The notes under the pieces are model-generated. The model was given only the letters and a program-made list of their open reading frames with translations. It was not told the DNA's origin and made no database searches. DNA of 64,000 nt. Origin: an uncultured Candidatus Saccharibacteria bacterium. Its GTDB lineage: Bacteria > Patescibacteriota > Saccharimonadia > Saccharimonadales > Saccharimonadaceae. Position numbers and translations under genes: made by a program. Shown piece by piece: positions 16,544 through 25,513 of the stretch; positions within the stretch are counted from its first letter, which is position 1; every line of letters starts with the position of its first letter. The stretch is taken from positions 1-64,000 of the forward strand of contig CALIXX010000002.1 of assembly GCA_938046115.1 (NCBI GenBank). Reading direction: 5' to 3'.

Positions 16544-18331
16544 CTAACCTTTGCGCATCATCCGGCGTAGCCACTGGCCAATCTCACTGCGCCATTCCCA
16601 GCCAGCATAGCCCACTGCCACGATGGCTACCCCACCAATCATCCACCAGACAATCTCTGTCTGTCCATTATTACTACCCGGCTCAACAGCGTAGCCTGCG
16701 GCTGGTGCTTTGCTATTCTTGCTCGTCGATTTGCGGCAGCGATTGGTCGATGGATTACGCTCCCAGCCTGGCTTGCAGGGCGTCAGCTGGCGACTATTTG
16801 CTGCGCTAAGCTTTTTGCAGCGGCCAGTCGCTGGGTTGCGATAGTACCCTGCTTTACATATAGCAGCTGGTGCCTTACCGCCAGCGAGCGCTCGGCAGCG
16901 CCTTGTGGCAGGATTGCGATACTGCCCCGCTTTGCACGCAGCCAATTGCTGGCCAGTGGCAGATACTGCGCGGCAACGGCCCGTCGTGGGGTTACGCTCT
17001 TGGCCTGGTTTGCAGATGGTTAGCTTTTGAGCATGAGAAGTGCTGCGCGCCACCTTTGCATTGCCGACTGTTTGTTTTGACTGTTTCTCACCACTGTTGA
17101 TCTTTCGACAACGATTTGTTGCTGGGTTGCGTTCTTGGCCAACGGGGCACGGTTTGCCCGATGGCTGATGAGGTGAGGCTGGTGTATCAGTGATAATATT
17201 ATCGGCTTGGTTGGGGCTTGGCGTTGTCCATTGCCATGTGCCAGTTTGCGAATTATATGCCCAAGACTTGCCCTGGTGCGCAGCCTGTCCTGCACCGCTA
17301 TATGCATCAATGCGCGGTGAAAAGCTTACTAAACCATGCTGGTCCTCGAACCACAGTGTACCACTACGCAGTACCGCAAGCTCCGCACCATTTGCTTGAG
17401 CACGAATCGTCAGCACCTGGCCTGGCGCAATAACTCCCACAAGAGACGAGGTGTTTCGCACAGTACTATCACTCCCAAGCGTACCACTACGCAAACGATA
17501 GGTAGCAAGGTCGATTGGCTGGTCGCCAGTATTTTTGATCTTGACATATTTTTGACAATTGTCTGGTGCTGTGTCGCAGGCGTGTGGATGAGGTAAGACC
17601 TCAAGAATTTGCAATGATGGCTCGCCTGGCGTTTCGTACGGCGCAGTTACCTCAGCCTTGCCAGCTCGTGCTCGAAAGTCCTTGGCAAATATCCCAGTGC
17701 GCGCCGCTGCCGTCCAGCGTGCACGCTCCCAGACGAGTGCACCTGCAAGCTCGTCCACGGCTGCATTTGCTTTGTCAACAGTCGTACCTGATCGCTCCAG
17801 TGCCACATCATACCGCGTGATTTGCTCGCCATCCGGCACACTTGGGCAACCCTGGAGCTGTGCGCCATCTGCCGGGGCTACTGCTGGATGATAGTAGCGC
17901 ACCGATGACTGGGGCGGTGCATATCCTTGTAGATTGACACGACACGTGTAGTCAGTGTGGTTTGTGCTAACACTGACAACAAGCACGACATCACTAAGCG
18001 GTATAAACTGACGCGCAGTATTATGCAGCTCGACTGCACTCACCGTACGCCGGTCTGTTGTGTGGAGGGCCCCGATCATCAATGCATCGTGTTCAGTATG
18101 AGCAGCAAGGTGCACTACAGGCTGTGCTGCTGGAAACTTGCTGCTAGCAGTATCATCACGCGCCACTACCCCTTCAAATAAAAAATCGCCGATGGCGGCG
18201 ACTGGGGTGGCAAAATAAGCAGTGGAAGAATCAGCACCAAGCGCAGAAGCTCCGGCTATTCCTGGTATCATCATGGTTACGGCAAGCCCATATGCAATAA
18301 TTCGCCGGGCATAATTCCGCATAGTTTGCAT
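16544..18331 (-). CDS. surface protein: lamin-tail domain plus five Cys repeats, C-terminal membrane anchor
   Basis: 595 residues. Signal peptide (MRNYARRIIAYGLAVTMMIPGIAGASA), an extracellular region, then a lamin-tail-like domain (PSLQILEVLPHPHA, CQKYVKIKNTGDQPIDL, YRLRSGTLG, VIAPGQVLTI). Five copies follow of a 13-16-residue unit of the form C-x-x-G-x-x-R-N-P-x-T-x-R-C-R/K, separated by 15-30 residue linkers. Near the C-terminus a membrane helix (IVWWMIGGVAIVAVGYAGWEW) ends in a basic tail. Each repeat holds two cysteines, a likely disulphide loop. The start at 18331 is set by the ribosome site GAGGAGG; the frame extends to 18451 but without signals. An adhesive or host-contact role is inference. 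Confidence 0.8.
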   Translation of the reverse strand: MQTMRNYARRIIAYGLAVTMMIPGIAGASALGADSSTAYFATPVAAIGDFLFEGVVARDDTASSKFPAAQPVVHLAAHTEHDALMIGALHTTDRRTVSAVELHNTARQFIPLSDVVLVVSVSTNHTDYTCRVNLQGYAPPQSSVRYYHPAVAPADGAQLQGCPSVPDGEQITRYDVALERSGTTVDKANAAVDELAGALVWERARWTAAARTGIFAKDFRARAGKAEVTAPYETPGEPSLQILEVLPHPHACDTAPDNCQKYVKIKNTGDQPIDLATYRLRSGTLGSDSTVRNTSSLVGVIAPGQVLTIRAQANGAELAVLRSGTLWFEDQHGLVSFSPRIDAYSGAGQAAHQGKSWAYNSQTGTWQWTTPSPNQADNIITDTPASPHQPSGKPCPVGQERNPATNRCRKINSGEKQSKQTVGNAKVARSTSHAQKLTICKPGQERNPTTGRCRAVSATGQQLAACKAGQYRNPATRRCRALAGGKAPAAICKAGYYRNPATGRCKKLSAANSRQLTPCKPGWERNPSTNRCRKSTSKNSKAPAAGYAVEPGSNNGQTEIVWWMIGGVAIVAVGYAGWEWRSEIGQWLRRMMRKG

Positions 18332-18514
18332 TTTGTTTTTCCTCCTCGCCACGATTATGCGCAAAGCAACCCTCTCGGTCAAGCACAAGCACATTGTTTT
18401 GTTGATCACGCAAACTAATACGGTGGTCGGATTTTGTTCTCTACCGCACAATAGTAGCGAGAAATAGGAATTAAGATTGTATAATGCGGATCTTTAGGCT
18501 TTCAAACAGATACA

Positions 18515-18538
18515 ACAAAAAACAGGCTATCTCGCCTG
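18515..18538 (-). terminator. intrinsic terminator after tRNA-Lys
   Basis: On the minus strand the stem is CAGGC/GCCTG (extendable by a G-T pair) with loop GAGATA, followed by six T residues. It lies about 12 bases past the tRNA 3' end. Confidence 0.75.
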
Positions 18539-18550
18539 CTAATTGGTCAA

Positions 18551-18627
18551 TGGAGGGCCCAGTGAGGCTCGAACTCACGACACCCTGCTTAAAAGGCAGG
18601 TGCTCTAACCTGCTGAGCTATGGGCCC
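18551..18627 (-). tRNA. tRNA-Lys (TTT)
   Basis: Full cloverleaf on the minus strand: acceptor GGGCCCA with TGGGCCC, D arm GCTC/GAGC, anticodon stem CCTGC/GCAGG with loop CTTTTAA (anticodon TTT at 18591-18593), T arm GTGAG-TTCGAGC-CTCAC, and encoded CCA. It has its own promoter and terminator. Confidence 0.96.
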
Positions 18628-18639
18628 GTAGACTCTGCG

Positions 18640-18669
18640 AGTATAGCACTGGTCGCGGTGGACTGTCAA
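18640..18669 (-). promoter_or_regulatory. promoter of tRNA-Lys
   Basis: Full consensus promoter on the minus strand: -35 TTGACA (18664-18669), 18-base spacer, -10 TATACT (18640-18645), 12 bases before the mature tRNA. The strong -35 contrasts with the mRNA promoters here, which often lack one. Confidence 0.8.
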
Positions 18670-18968
18670 GCGGAGGAAGCGCTGGATTCATCATCACTCT
18701 TCCAAAATTCTACTATCTATAGCAAAATTCACCCTTCTCCTCTGTAGGAGACTCTCCCTTGCTACCTCACCTGGTGAATATATAAAAATCTCTTGCTAAA
18801 CGCAAAAGATTCAATAATTTCACCCTAAGAAAACAAATTACGTAAAAATTCTAGCCTCCCTGATAAACCCTGCAAAAAGTAGAACAAACAGCATGAAATT
18901 GACAGAAAGGCCGCGATTTGGATGTAATAAATTGACACACCAGCAACACAATAGTTTAATGATAACAA
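18670..18968. other. AT-rich intergenic region before comEC
   Basis: About 300 AT-rich bases. No supported coding frame. A small CTCCT/AGGAG hairpin lies near 18736 with no T run. A TTTAAT eight bases before the comEC ATG may be its -10 box. Confidence 0.5.
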
Positions 18969-20411
18969 ATGACGTGGTGGCAACGGCGAATTCACCCAAC
19001 ATGGCAGCTCACAATGTGCTGCGGTGGCATCGTTGGTGGAGTAGCACTAGCCCAGTGGTGGCCGTATGCTGCGTGGTGGTGGCTTGTTGTAGCTAGCGGT
19101 GGCATTGCCTGTGCACTACGCCAAAGCCGGCGGTGGTGCCTTATTGTCATATTGATTGCTGGGCTTATGATTGGCCTAGTGCGCGGTGGGAGTGACCAGC
19201 AGCAACAGCGCTCTTACACGGCATCATTTGGGCACATAGCGACAATCACCGGGCAGGTGCAGGATGATCCTGATACAAATCAACGCAATCAACTCGTCGT
19301 GAGGCTGAGCGCTATCCGCCTCGATGGCCGCTCGCTACCTAGCACAGTATGGGTGAGTTTACACGGCAACCCTGCAGTCCATCGCAGCGACTGGCTAGTT
19401 GTGCGAGGTAAGCTCAAGCCTGGCTTTGGCAACTTTGCCGCTGTCATGCAGCGTGCTCATGTGGAGCGCATTGTTCAGCCGCAACCTAGTGATATCGCTC
19501 TACAGGTACGCGATTGGTTTGCCGAGCATATTCGCCATGCAATTCATGAGCCAGCGGCTAGCCTTGGCAGTGGCTACGTCCTTGGCCAAAAGCGCGCCCT
19601 ACCACATGATATCCAAGAAGCAATGCGCACTACTGGCCTCACTCATATCGTAGTAGCAAGCGGATACAACCTCACGATCCTCGTCCGCCTCGCTCGGCGC
19701 TTGTTTGCTAAGGTGTCGCGCTACCTCGCAGTGCTTACCAGCGCAAGTCTCGTCCTTGGCTTCGTCGCCATCACTGGCCTAAGCCCAAGCATGACGCGCG
19801 CTGGTCTTGTGGCTGGGCTCAGCATTTGGGCTTGGGCCTATGGTCGTGCGTTTCACCCCATTACACTACTAGCAGTAGCAAGTGCCGCCACAGTACTATG
19901 GAACCCAAACTATGTCTGGGGAGATATTGGCTGGCAGCTGAGTTTTGCGTCCTTTGCTGGGGTGATGATTCTTGCACCACTGTTGCAGCGCTATTTCTTC
20001 GGCCCAGTAGAGCCATCAATCGGCCGCCAAGTCTTGGGCGAGACAGTCTCTGCACAGCTTGCTACACTACCAATTAGCCTCGCAGCATTTGGGCAATTAT
20101 CGCTTGTGGCGCTACCAGCCAATCTACTCATTGTGCCGTGGGTGCCGCTGGCGATGCTTCTCACGTGCATTGCTGGGGTTGGGGCGCTTGTGTGGCCAGC
20201 GGCAGCAACAGTATTTGGCACACCAGCACAATGGCTGCTTGATGCAATGCTGTGGGTTGTCCAGCAATGTGCCGCCTTTCCCTGGGCGCAGTTCGATTTT
20301 ACACCGCCCTGGTGGGGTGTAGCACTGTGGTATGGCGGGCTCATTAGCCTCTGCTGGTGGCTCTGGCGAGCAACTGGCTACTCGCTGCGCGATGCCTCGC
20401 TCGTAGAATAA
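18969..20411 (+). CDS. comEC: ComEC/Rec2-type DNA uptake channel
   Basis: 480 residues. Two or three N-terminal Trp-rich membrane spans, an OB-like extracellular domain (ITGQVQDDPDTNQRNQLVVRL ... DWLVVRGKLKPGFGNF), then the Competence domain with its conserved GQKRALPHDIQEAMRTTGLTHIVVASGYNL segment, RAGLVAGLSI, and several C-terminal spans (ALPANLLIVPWVPLAML). ComEC translocates single-stranded DNA across the membrane in transformation. The usual C-terminal beta-lactamase-like domain of long ComEC is absent, which is common in shorter versions. It is followed by yebC. Confidence 0.9.
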   Translation: MTWWQRRIHPTWQLTMCCGGIVGGVALAQWWPYAAWWWLVVASGGIACALRQSRRWCLIVILIAGLMIGLVRGGSDQQQQRSYTASFGHIATITGQVQDDPDTNQRNQLVVRLSAIRLDGRSLPSTVWVSLHGNPAVHRSDWLVVRGKLKPGFGNFAAVMQRAHVERIVQPQPSDIALQVRDWFAEHIRHAIHEPAASLGSGYVLGQKRALPHDIQEAMRTTGLTHIVVASGYNLTILVRLARRLFAKVSRYLAVLTSASLVLGFVAITGLSPSMTRAGLVAGLSIWAWAYGRAFHPITLLAVASAATVLWNPNYVWGDIGWQLSFASFAGVMILAPLLQRYFFGPVEPSIGRQVLGETVSAQLATLPISLAAFGQLSLVALPANLLIVPWVPLAMLLTCIAGVGALVWPAAATVFGTPAQWLLDAMLWVVQQCAAFPWAQFDFTPPWWGVALWYGGLISLCWWLWRATGYSLRDASLVE

Positions 20412-20465
20412 CAACTACCCAATATGCTACAATGAGTTGAAAGATAGAACAATCAAGGAGAACCT

Positions 20466-21170
20466 ATGTCTGGACACAGTAAATGGGCCACGACCCATCG
20501 CCAAAAGGCCGTGGTTGATGCAAAGCGCGGCGCAGCCTTTACCAAGCTTGGCAATATGATTGCCATTGCAGCCCGTGGCGGCACCGATCCAACAACCAAC
20601 TCAAGTCTCGCATTGGCCATCGAGAAGGCTCGGGCGGCTAACATGCCCAACGCTAACATCCAGCGAGCAATTGATCGCATCAATGATAAAAATGCTGCCG
20701 CACTCGAAGAGGCAGTCTATGAGGGCTACGGCCCAGGTGGTGTTGGCATCATTATCGAGACAGCAACCGATAACAAGAATCGTACCTACCCAGAGGTCCG
20801 CACTGCTCTCACCAAGAATGGTGGCACCATGGCAGATAGCGGTAGTGTGATGTTTCAGTTTGCGCGCAAGGGCGTGATCCGCGTAGCAGCCAGTGGTGAA
20901 GAAGCGCTCCTTACTGTGCTTGATGCTGGAGCTGAGGATGCAACAGAAGAAGATGGCGGCCTCACCGTCTACACCGACAAAAAAGAGCTTGCCAAAGTTC
21001 GCGAAGCTTTGCTCGCAGCTGGCATGACTGTTGAAGATGCAGAGCTTCAGTATGTGCCCAACAACACTGTTGCTATTGAGGACGACGAAACCGCCCGCAA
21101 GCTTACCAAAATTATCGACGCACTTGAAGCACTCGATGATGTGACAAACGTTGCAACGAACGCGGCGTAA
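20466..21170 (+). CDS. yebC: YebC/PmpR family (TACO1-like) protein
   Basis: 234 residues with the family start MSGHSKWATTHRQKAVVDAKRG and conserved blocks NMPNANIQRAIDR, YEGYGPGGVGIIIETATDNKNRT, and the C-terminal YVPNNTVAIEDDETARKLTKIIDALEALDDV. YebC-type proteins act as transcription regulators or as translation factors that relieve ribosome stalling at proline stretches. A leadered promoter (TACAAT) and AAGGAG precede the ATG; a strong terminator follows. Confidence 0.96.
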   Translation: MSGHSKWATTHRQKAVVDAKRGAAFTKLGNMIAIAARGGTDPTTNSSLALAIEKARAANMPNANIQRAIDRINDKNAAALEEAVYEGYGPGGVGIIIETATDNKNRTYPEVRTALTKNGGTMADSGSVMFQFARKGVIRVAASGEEALLTVLDAGAEDATEEDGGLTVYTDKKELAKVREALLAAGMTVEDAELQYVPNNTVAIEDDETARKLTKIIDALEALDDVTNVATNAA

Positions 21171-21203
21171 TACCCACTAGAGCTACACGCGAATCACAAT
21201 ACT

Positions 21204-21233
21204 AAAACGACCCTCTATTATGAGGGTTGTTTT
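21204..21233 (+). terminator. strong intrinsic terminator after yebC
   Basis: A 12-base-pair stem, AAAACGACCCTC with GAGGGTTGTTTT, loop TATTAT. The symmetric A and T ends make it usable from both strands; it lies between the convergent yebC and the next gene. Confidence 0.85.
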
Positions 21234-21310
21234 GCTAGGCACATCAACGTATATATTTTTGTAAAACCACACTTATCAAGTGACACGCGCAAGAGGGATA
21301 TCTATATCTG

Positions 21311-21796
21311 TCACTTTTTCTTATGTGGTTTTGCGCCCTTTGTGCGAGCCACGAGCGTGTCAACAAGAGCACATGCAAACCCCATCGTTACAACCACTGC
21401 ATGAGACCCATCCAGCACTGCCATAATCGTCTTGCTTGTCTCATCAACTGGTGGTACGAGACTACTCAGCGCACCAAACAGTACATACACTGCCACAACA
21501 CCAAAGATCAGTGAGCCACCAATGCGCCACCAGCGCTGACTCACCACCGAGCCGCAACACACCAGCACCACAGCTGGTAGCACCGTCAGCACAATCGTCA
21601 CCACTGCAAGCAAAGCAGATCGGTCAATGCCTATGCCAACCCCAGCAGCATACGGCACGACATCTGCCGCCCACAGCTGTGTCATTACCATACCAACCGC
21701 CAGGCCTATTACTGGTAGCCCAAAATGCCGCTTCGCTACATATACCAAACCAGCCAAAACTACAGCCATGCCAACAAGCAATCCAAGCAACATCAT
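21311..21796 (-). CDS. hypothetical multi-span membrane protein, 161 residues
   Basis: Four or five hydrophobic segments (around 3-22, 28-48, 60-85, 92-115 and 128-150), ending in a basic tail (KGAKPHKKK). No family is recognised. It has a single polar insertion (VPPVDETSKT) before the last span. The frame opens at 21817, but TGGTATAAT at 21803-21808 ends six bases before the ATG at 21796, which fixes the start. Confidence 0.7.
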   Translation of the reverse strand: MMLLGLLVGMAVVLAGLVYVAKRHFGLPVIGLAVGMVMTQLWAADVVPYAAGVGIGIDRSALLAVVTIVLTVLPAVVLVCCGSVVSQRWWRIGGSLIFGVVAVYVLFGALSSLVPPVDETSKTIMAVLDGSHAVVVTMGFACALVDTLVARTKGAKPHKKK

Positions 21797-21802
21797 ACCA
21801 CT

Positions 21803-21808
21803 ATTATA
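21803..21808 (-). promoter_or_regulatory. -10 box of the 161-residue membrane protein, leaderless geometry
   Basis: TGGTATAAT on the minus strand, six bases before the ATG at 21796. Confidence 0.65.
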
Positions 21809-21862
21809 CCATGACATCGATTCAACATAAGCGTTATGAGAAACGCCAATACGTTTGGATAG

Positions 21863-22780
21863 CTATGCTCCAACGCGATCCTTCTTGTGCTGCCGCTTCG
21901 CATTGCGCTCAATATATTCAATGATCGGTTTGGCTACATTGCGCCGCGTAATTTTCTCTATCCCAAAGCCTGGGCTCGCATTGACCTCAAGCACTAGCGG
22001 CCCACGGCTCGAGCGCATAAAGTCAACACCCGCTACCGTCAGACCCATCGCCTTAGCCGCTCGCAAACACATACGGCGCTCGGCATCTGTTAAGCGGATC
22101 GGCGTTCCTTCGCCTCCCTTATGGAGGTTAGATCGAAAGTCGTCATCTAGGCTCTGGCGCTTCATACTCGCCACTACACGACTCCCCACCACGAAGGCGC
22201 GGATGTCTACTCCAGCTGACTCACGAATAAATTCTTGCAACAGGATGTTTGTCCCATCCTCGTTGGTGAGATACAACGCCTGAAGCACTGACTTTGCCGC
22301 CTTCTTCGTCTCCGCTAGCACCACACCATTGCCATGAGTACCACGAGCGAGTTTGATGATAACTGGCGTACCACCAAGTTCGTTAAGGAGATCGTCTATA
22401 TCGGCTGAGTTGCGGCTAAACACTGTCTTAGGAATAGCTACTCCACCTCGGGCTAGTAGCTGTGTCGAACGCAGTTTATCGCGCGCCCGGGTAATCGCAA
22501 TCGAGCGATTAACAAAAAGTGTGCGTGGGTACGCCATTTCTAATTGGCGCGCCACTGCTGTACCGTAGCGAGTCATATAGCTTGCAATGCGCGGAATTAT
22601 TGCATCATACTGATCGATTGCTTCACCATCATACATCACCGTTGGGTTCTTCTCATCAATCGTTACATAGCATTTGCGGTATTTAATCACTCTCACACTA
22701 TGTCCACGCCTCTCCGCCTCTTCCTTGAGGCGAAGCGTTGAGTAGTTCACATTGCCATTACTGAGTATTGCGATTTTCAC
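21863..22780 (-). CDS. RimK-like ATP-grasp ligase
   Basis: 305 residues. N-terminal pre-ATP-grasp domain (MKIAILSNGNVNYSTLRLKEEAERRGHSVRVI), then ATP-grasp: NRSIAITRARDKLRSTQLLARGGVAIPKT, PVIIKLARGTHGNGVVL, LLQEFIRESAGVDIRAFVVG, and metal-binding LVLEVNASPGFGIE. RimK enzymes add glutamate to a protein tail or make peptide-like products; the target here is unknown. Its start overlaps the stop of the protease gene upstream by four bases. It is the last gene of a three-gene operon. It matches RimK better than glutathione synthetase. Confidence 0.88.
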   Translation of the reverse strand: MKIAILSNGNVNYSTLRLKEEAERRGHSVRVIKYRKCYVTIDEKNPTVMYDGEAIDQYDAIIPRIASYMTRYGTAVARQLEMAYPRTLFVNRSIAITRARDKLRSTQLLARGGVAIPKTVFSRNSADIDDLLNELGGTPVIIKLARGTHGNGVVLAETKKAAKSVLQALYLTNEDGTNILLQEFIRESAGVDIRAFVVGSRVVASMKRQSLDDDFRSNLHKGGEGTPIRLTDAERRMCLRAAKAMGLTVAGVDFMRSSRGPLVLEVNASPGFGIEKITRRNVAKPIIEYIERNAKRQHKKDRVGA

Positions 22781-23289
22781 TTTTCTGACCTCTCCTTATG
22801 GTATTTTTTATAGAATTTATGCGGATTTCTTTTGAGCTCTCTGTTGAGTTTTTGAGTGTATTTTTGCTTTACGCTATCTATCTCGCCTTTGCGGACGTCA
22901 ACTAAGAATCTTCCTTTATGCAAAGTACGCCTTCCAATTAATACAGGGAAATTATGAAGTGATCGATCAGATAAACCAAATAAGACACGAAGTTTCCTCC
23001 CTCCAATGTGTACCGTAAAGTAAGTACGATACTTTATCACCTGGTGCCCAGAAGCACTTCGCACAGCAGCAACAGAATACTCGGTTCGTTTAATTAATTT
23101 GCCTGTGTAATATGGCGAACCTTCGCCAAACAGAGAAAAACGTAACACACCATCCTTGCCAACCCTAATGTTGCTCGCCCACACTGCTGAATTATCTGCA
23201 CCAGTATCTACCTTGGCTGGCACATCCATCCGCTGGCTAAAGTGAATCCTTACATTGCGGCCAATAATAATCCTCTTTCGTTGCTTCAT
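22777..23289 (-). CDS. retropepsin-like protease (RimB / DUF785 type)
   Basis: 170 residues. The segment VPAKVDTGADNSAVWASNIRV contains the aspartyl-protease signature D-T-G-A of the family once called ATP-dependent zinc protease (PF05618). A second conserved block LIGRRTLHKGRFLVDV matches the family's RxxL/FxVD region. The C-terminal 40 residues are very basic. In Pseudomonas, RimB of this family works with the ATP-grasp enzyme RimK on ribosomal protein S6. Here it lies between two ATP-grasp genes and overlaps both by four bases, implying one functional unit. Confidence 0.87.
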   Translation of the reverse strand: MKQRKRIIIGRNVRIHFSQRMDVPAKVDTGADNSAVWASNIRVGKDGVLRFSLFGEGSPYYTGKLIKRTEYSVAAVRSASGHQVIKYRTYFTVHIGGRKLRVLFGLSDRSLHNFPVLIGRRTLHKGRFLVDVRKGEIDSVKQKYTQKLNRELKRNPHKFYKKYHKERSEK

Positions 23290-24197
23290 AGACTTTTATT
23301 ACTTGATAAATATTCAGCTACCATCTCGCTATATGCGATCATCTTTTCATCATTACATACACCAGTTGCAATCTGTGGCGCTCTATTAACCTCAAGAATA
23401 TAATATTCACCAGTAGTTATGTCCTGTATAATATCAACACCCGCTACCTCCAGCTGTTCTATCTTTGCTGCTTGCTCTGCCTTATCTATGATGTCTCGTG
23501 GAAAATTTTTAGCATTGATTACCTCTGCTGAACCACCTTGTGATGTATTGTTGAGATATGAGCCTTCTTTTCCTTTTCTTAGCAAGATTAACCTTACCTT
23601 GCCCCCTAATACAAGGAACCGATAATCTCCTCTATTGGGAATATATTCTTGAGCAATCATAGTAGTATTCTGAAGCCGCTGTAGTACGTCTTGCATCTCT
23701 TCAAGAGACTGTATTAAGAAATTATCTCGACCTTTCTTACCATTGTCTGCTTTAAGTACAAAAGGTGGTCGCAGTTTACTATTCTTTATCGCTGTCGCTA
23801 TAAATAGTTGACTTGCATACACTGTTTTAGGTACAGGTAGGTACTTTTGTCTTGCAAATGAACATGCTAGTTTGCCCTTACCTTGAGTCAGTAGATAGCT
23901 ATCTGTAAATGGCGTGCCTTTTTGGTCTAGATAATGTGCTACTGCAATACCACGTTCAAGCTCATCACCTACTGTTCTTATTAGAACAAGATCAAAGTTA
24001 GCAATATCATAACCATCGATAGGGTGGTAGATTGCAGAACATCCTCCACCAGACACATAAACCAGTTGATTAAAAGCGGTTATCTGCACCTCTACATCAC
24101 CTAGCAACCGCTGTAGCCACCTACTAAGCCCATACCAATTAAAACTGTTCTCATCCTTTGGTTTTTTACTAACAATTATCAAAACCTTCTTTTTCAT
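23286..24197 (-). CDS. second ATP-grasp ligase of the RimK-type operon
   Basis: 303 residues. A less usual N-terminal domain (VLIIVSKKPKDENSFNWYGLSRWLQRLLGDV) is followed by an ATP-grasp fold: TDSYLLTQGKGKLACSFARQKYLPVPKT, PFVLKADNGKKGRDNFL, MIAQEYIPNRGDYRFLVLGGKVRLILLRKG, and IQDITTGEYYILEVNRAPQ with the metal-binding Glu and Asn. It is distinct in sequence from the RimK-like gene two positions downstream, so it is not a recent duplicate. It is the first gene of the operon, with an AGGAG ribosome site. It is more AT-rich than its neighbours. The substrate is unknown. Confidence 0.85.
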   Translation of the reverse strand: MKKKVLIIVSKKPKDENSFNWYGLSRWLQRLLGDVEVQITAFNQLVYVSGGGCSAIYHPIDGYDIANFDLVLIRTVGDELERGIAVAHYLDQKGTPFTDSYLLTQGKGKLACSFARQKYLPVPKTVYASQLFIATAIKNSKLRPPFVLKADNGKKGRDNFLIQSLEEMQDVLQRLQNTTMIAQEYIPNRGDYRFLVLGGKVRLILLRKGKEGSYLNNTSQGGSAEVINAKNFPRDIIDKAEQAAKIEQLEVAGVDIIQDITTGEYYILEVNRAPQIATGVCNDEKMIAYSEMVAEYLSSNKSL

Positions 24198-24311
24198 GGT
24201 TTTCTCCTACTCACCACGACATTTCAGACTACACGCTGTCATCTATATCGTACCAATAGTAACATACTATACGATAATTAGTGAACTTATTAAAATATAT
24301 AAAACAATAAA

Positions 24312-24351
24312 ATCTACTAAAAACTCCTGTCTCAAGGAGCTTTTAGTAGAT
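24312..24351 (-). terminator. intrinsic terminator after dnaJ
   Basis: Stem of 17 positions with one mismatch, ATCTACTAAAAaCTCCT with AGGAGcTTTTAGTAGAT, six-base loop, then a T-rich stretch on the minus strand. It lies 20 bases past the dnaJ stop. Confidence 0.85.
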
Positions 24352-24371
24352 CGCGTCATCGGCTTGCTACA

Positions 24372-25493
24372 CTACAGCCCAAATATCCCCTTCCGCCCTA
24401 ACGTGTCATTAAACTCGCGAAGGATTTCCTTCTGGCGGCGGTTTAGTTTGGTTGGGGTATCGACCACTACTGTCACGATATGGGGGCCACGCTTGTCGCT
24501 TCGCATGTGTGGCACGCCATGGCCAGATAACTTGAAGTCTGTGCCCGATTGTGTACCAGCTGGCACCTTCATTGTAATCGTCCCATCGACTGTCTTAACG
24601 TCGAGCTCGGCACCAAGCGCTGCATCTGCCATACCGATATGCTCCTCACTCAGGATTACATCACCTTCGCGGCTAAACGTCTTGTGTGGATTGACTCGCA
24701 CCTGCACATAGAGGTCGCCCTTGCTGCCACCACCTACAGCTTCGCCACGACCACGGAGACGAATCGTCGAGCCATTATCAATACCAGCGGGGATCTTGAC
24801 GGTAATCGTTTGCTCGCGGCGCTGCACACCGCTACCTTGGCAGACTGTACAGGCCTTCTCAGGAATCTGCCCACGGCCTTGGCATGTCTCACACGTTACC
24901 GCCTGCTGAATGGGGCCAAACATTGTGTTCATCGTCCGCACGCGCTGGCCAGTGCCTTTACAATCTGGACAACTCTTAAGGCTTGAGCCAGGTTCGACGG
25001 TGCTACCGTGGCAATGCTCACATTCGTCGTCAAGCGTTAGTGCAAGAGCGACTTCTTTGCCAAAGATCGCTTCTTCAAATTCGAGCGTCACGCTCGTCTC
25101 AACATCACGACCGCGTGACGGGCCTTGGCTTGCACTGCCGCCAGCAGCACCACCAAAGAACTGGCCAAAGATATCTCCCAGGCCACCATCACCAAAATCA
25201 AAGTGGATATTCTGCCCCTGGCCAAAGTCGCCAAAACCAGCGAATGGGTTACCGCCACCACTACCGCTGGCACCACCACCAACGCCCGCATGGCCAAATT
25301 GGTCATACCGCTGGCGCTTTTGCTTGTCCTTCAGGACCTCATACGCTTCATTAATTTCTTTGAATTTCTCTTCACTCCCACCCGCTTTATCTGGGTGGTA
25401 CTTCACTGCCAATTTGCGGAATGCCCGCTTGATGTCATCATCGCTGGCGCTTTTGGCAACACCAAGCACCTCATAATAATCTCGCTTCGCCAT
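24372..25493 (-). CDS. dnaJ: chaperone DnaJ
   Basis: 373 residues. J domain with HPD in [11 protein letters not shown], a Gly/Phe-rich linker (about 70-130), four zinc-finger repeats [24 protein letters not shown] and CTVCQGSG, and the C-terminal substrate-binding domain. It stimulates DnaK ATPase and delivers unfolded proteins. The first repeat ends in Ser-Thr instead of Gly-x-Gly. The start is ATG at 25493: -10 TATACT lies nine bases upstream, so the longer frame to 25520 is rejected. A CIRCE operator upstream points to HrcA control. No dnaK or grpE lies beside it. Confidence 0.97.
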   Translation of the reverse strand: MAKRDYYEVLGVAKSASDDDIKRAFRKLAVKYHPDKAGGSEEKFKEINEAYEVLKDKQKRQRYDQFGHAGVGGGASGSGGGNPFAGFGDFGQGQNIHFDFGDGGLGDIFGQFFGGAAGGSASQGPSRGRDVETSVTLEFEEAIFGKEVALALTLDDECEHCHGSTVEPGSSLKSCPDCKGTGQRVRTMNTMFGPIQQAVTCETCQGRGQIPEKACTVCQGSGVQRREQTITVKIPAGIDNGSTIRLRGRGEAVGGGSKGDLYVQVRVNPHKTFSREGDVILSEEHIGMADAALGAELDVKTVDGTITMKVPAGTQSGTDFKLSGHGVPHMRSDKRGPHIVTVVVDTPTKLNRRQKEILREFNDTLGRKGIFGL

Positions 25494-25502
25494 ATCTGTC
25501 TT

Positions 25503-25508
25503 AGTATA
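25503..25508 (-). promoter_or_regulatory. -10 box of dnaJ
   Basis: TATACT on the minus strand; a -35 TTGCAA lies exactly 17 bases upstream, inside the CIRCE spacer. Confidence 0.65.
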
Positions 25509-25513
25509 GCCAA

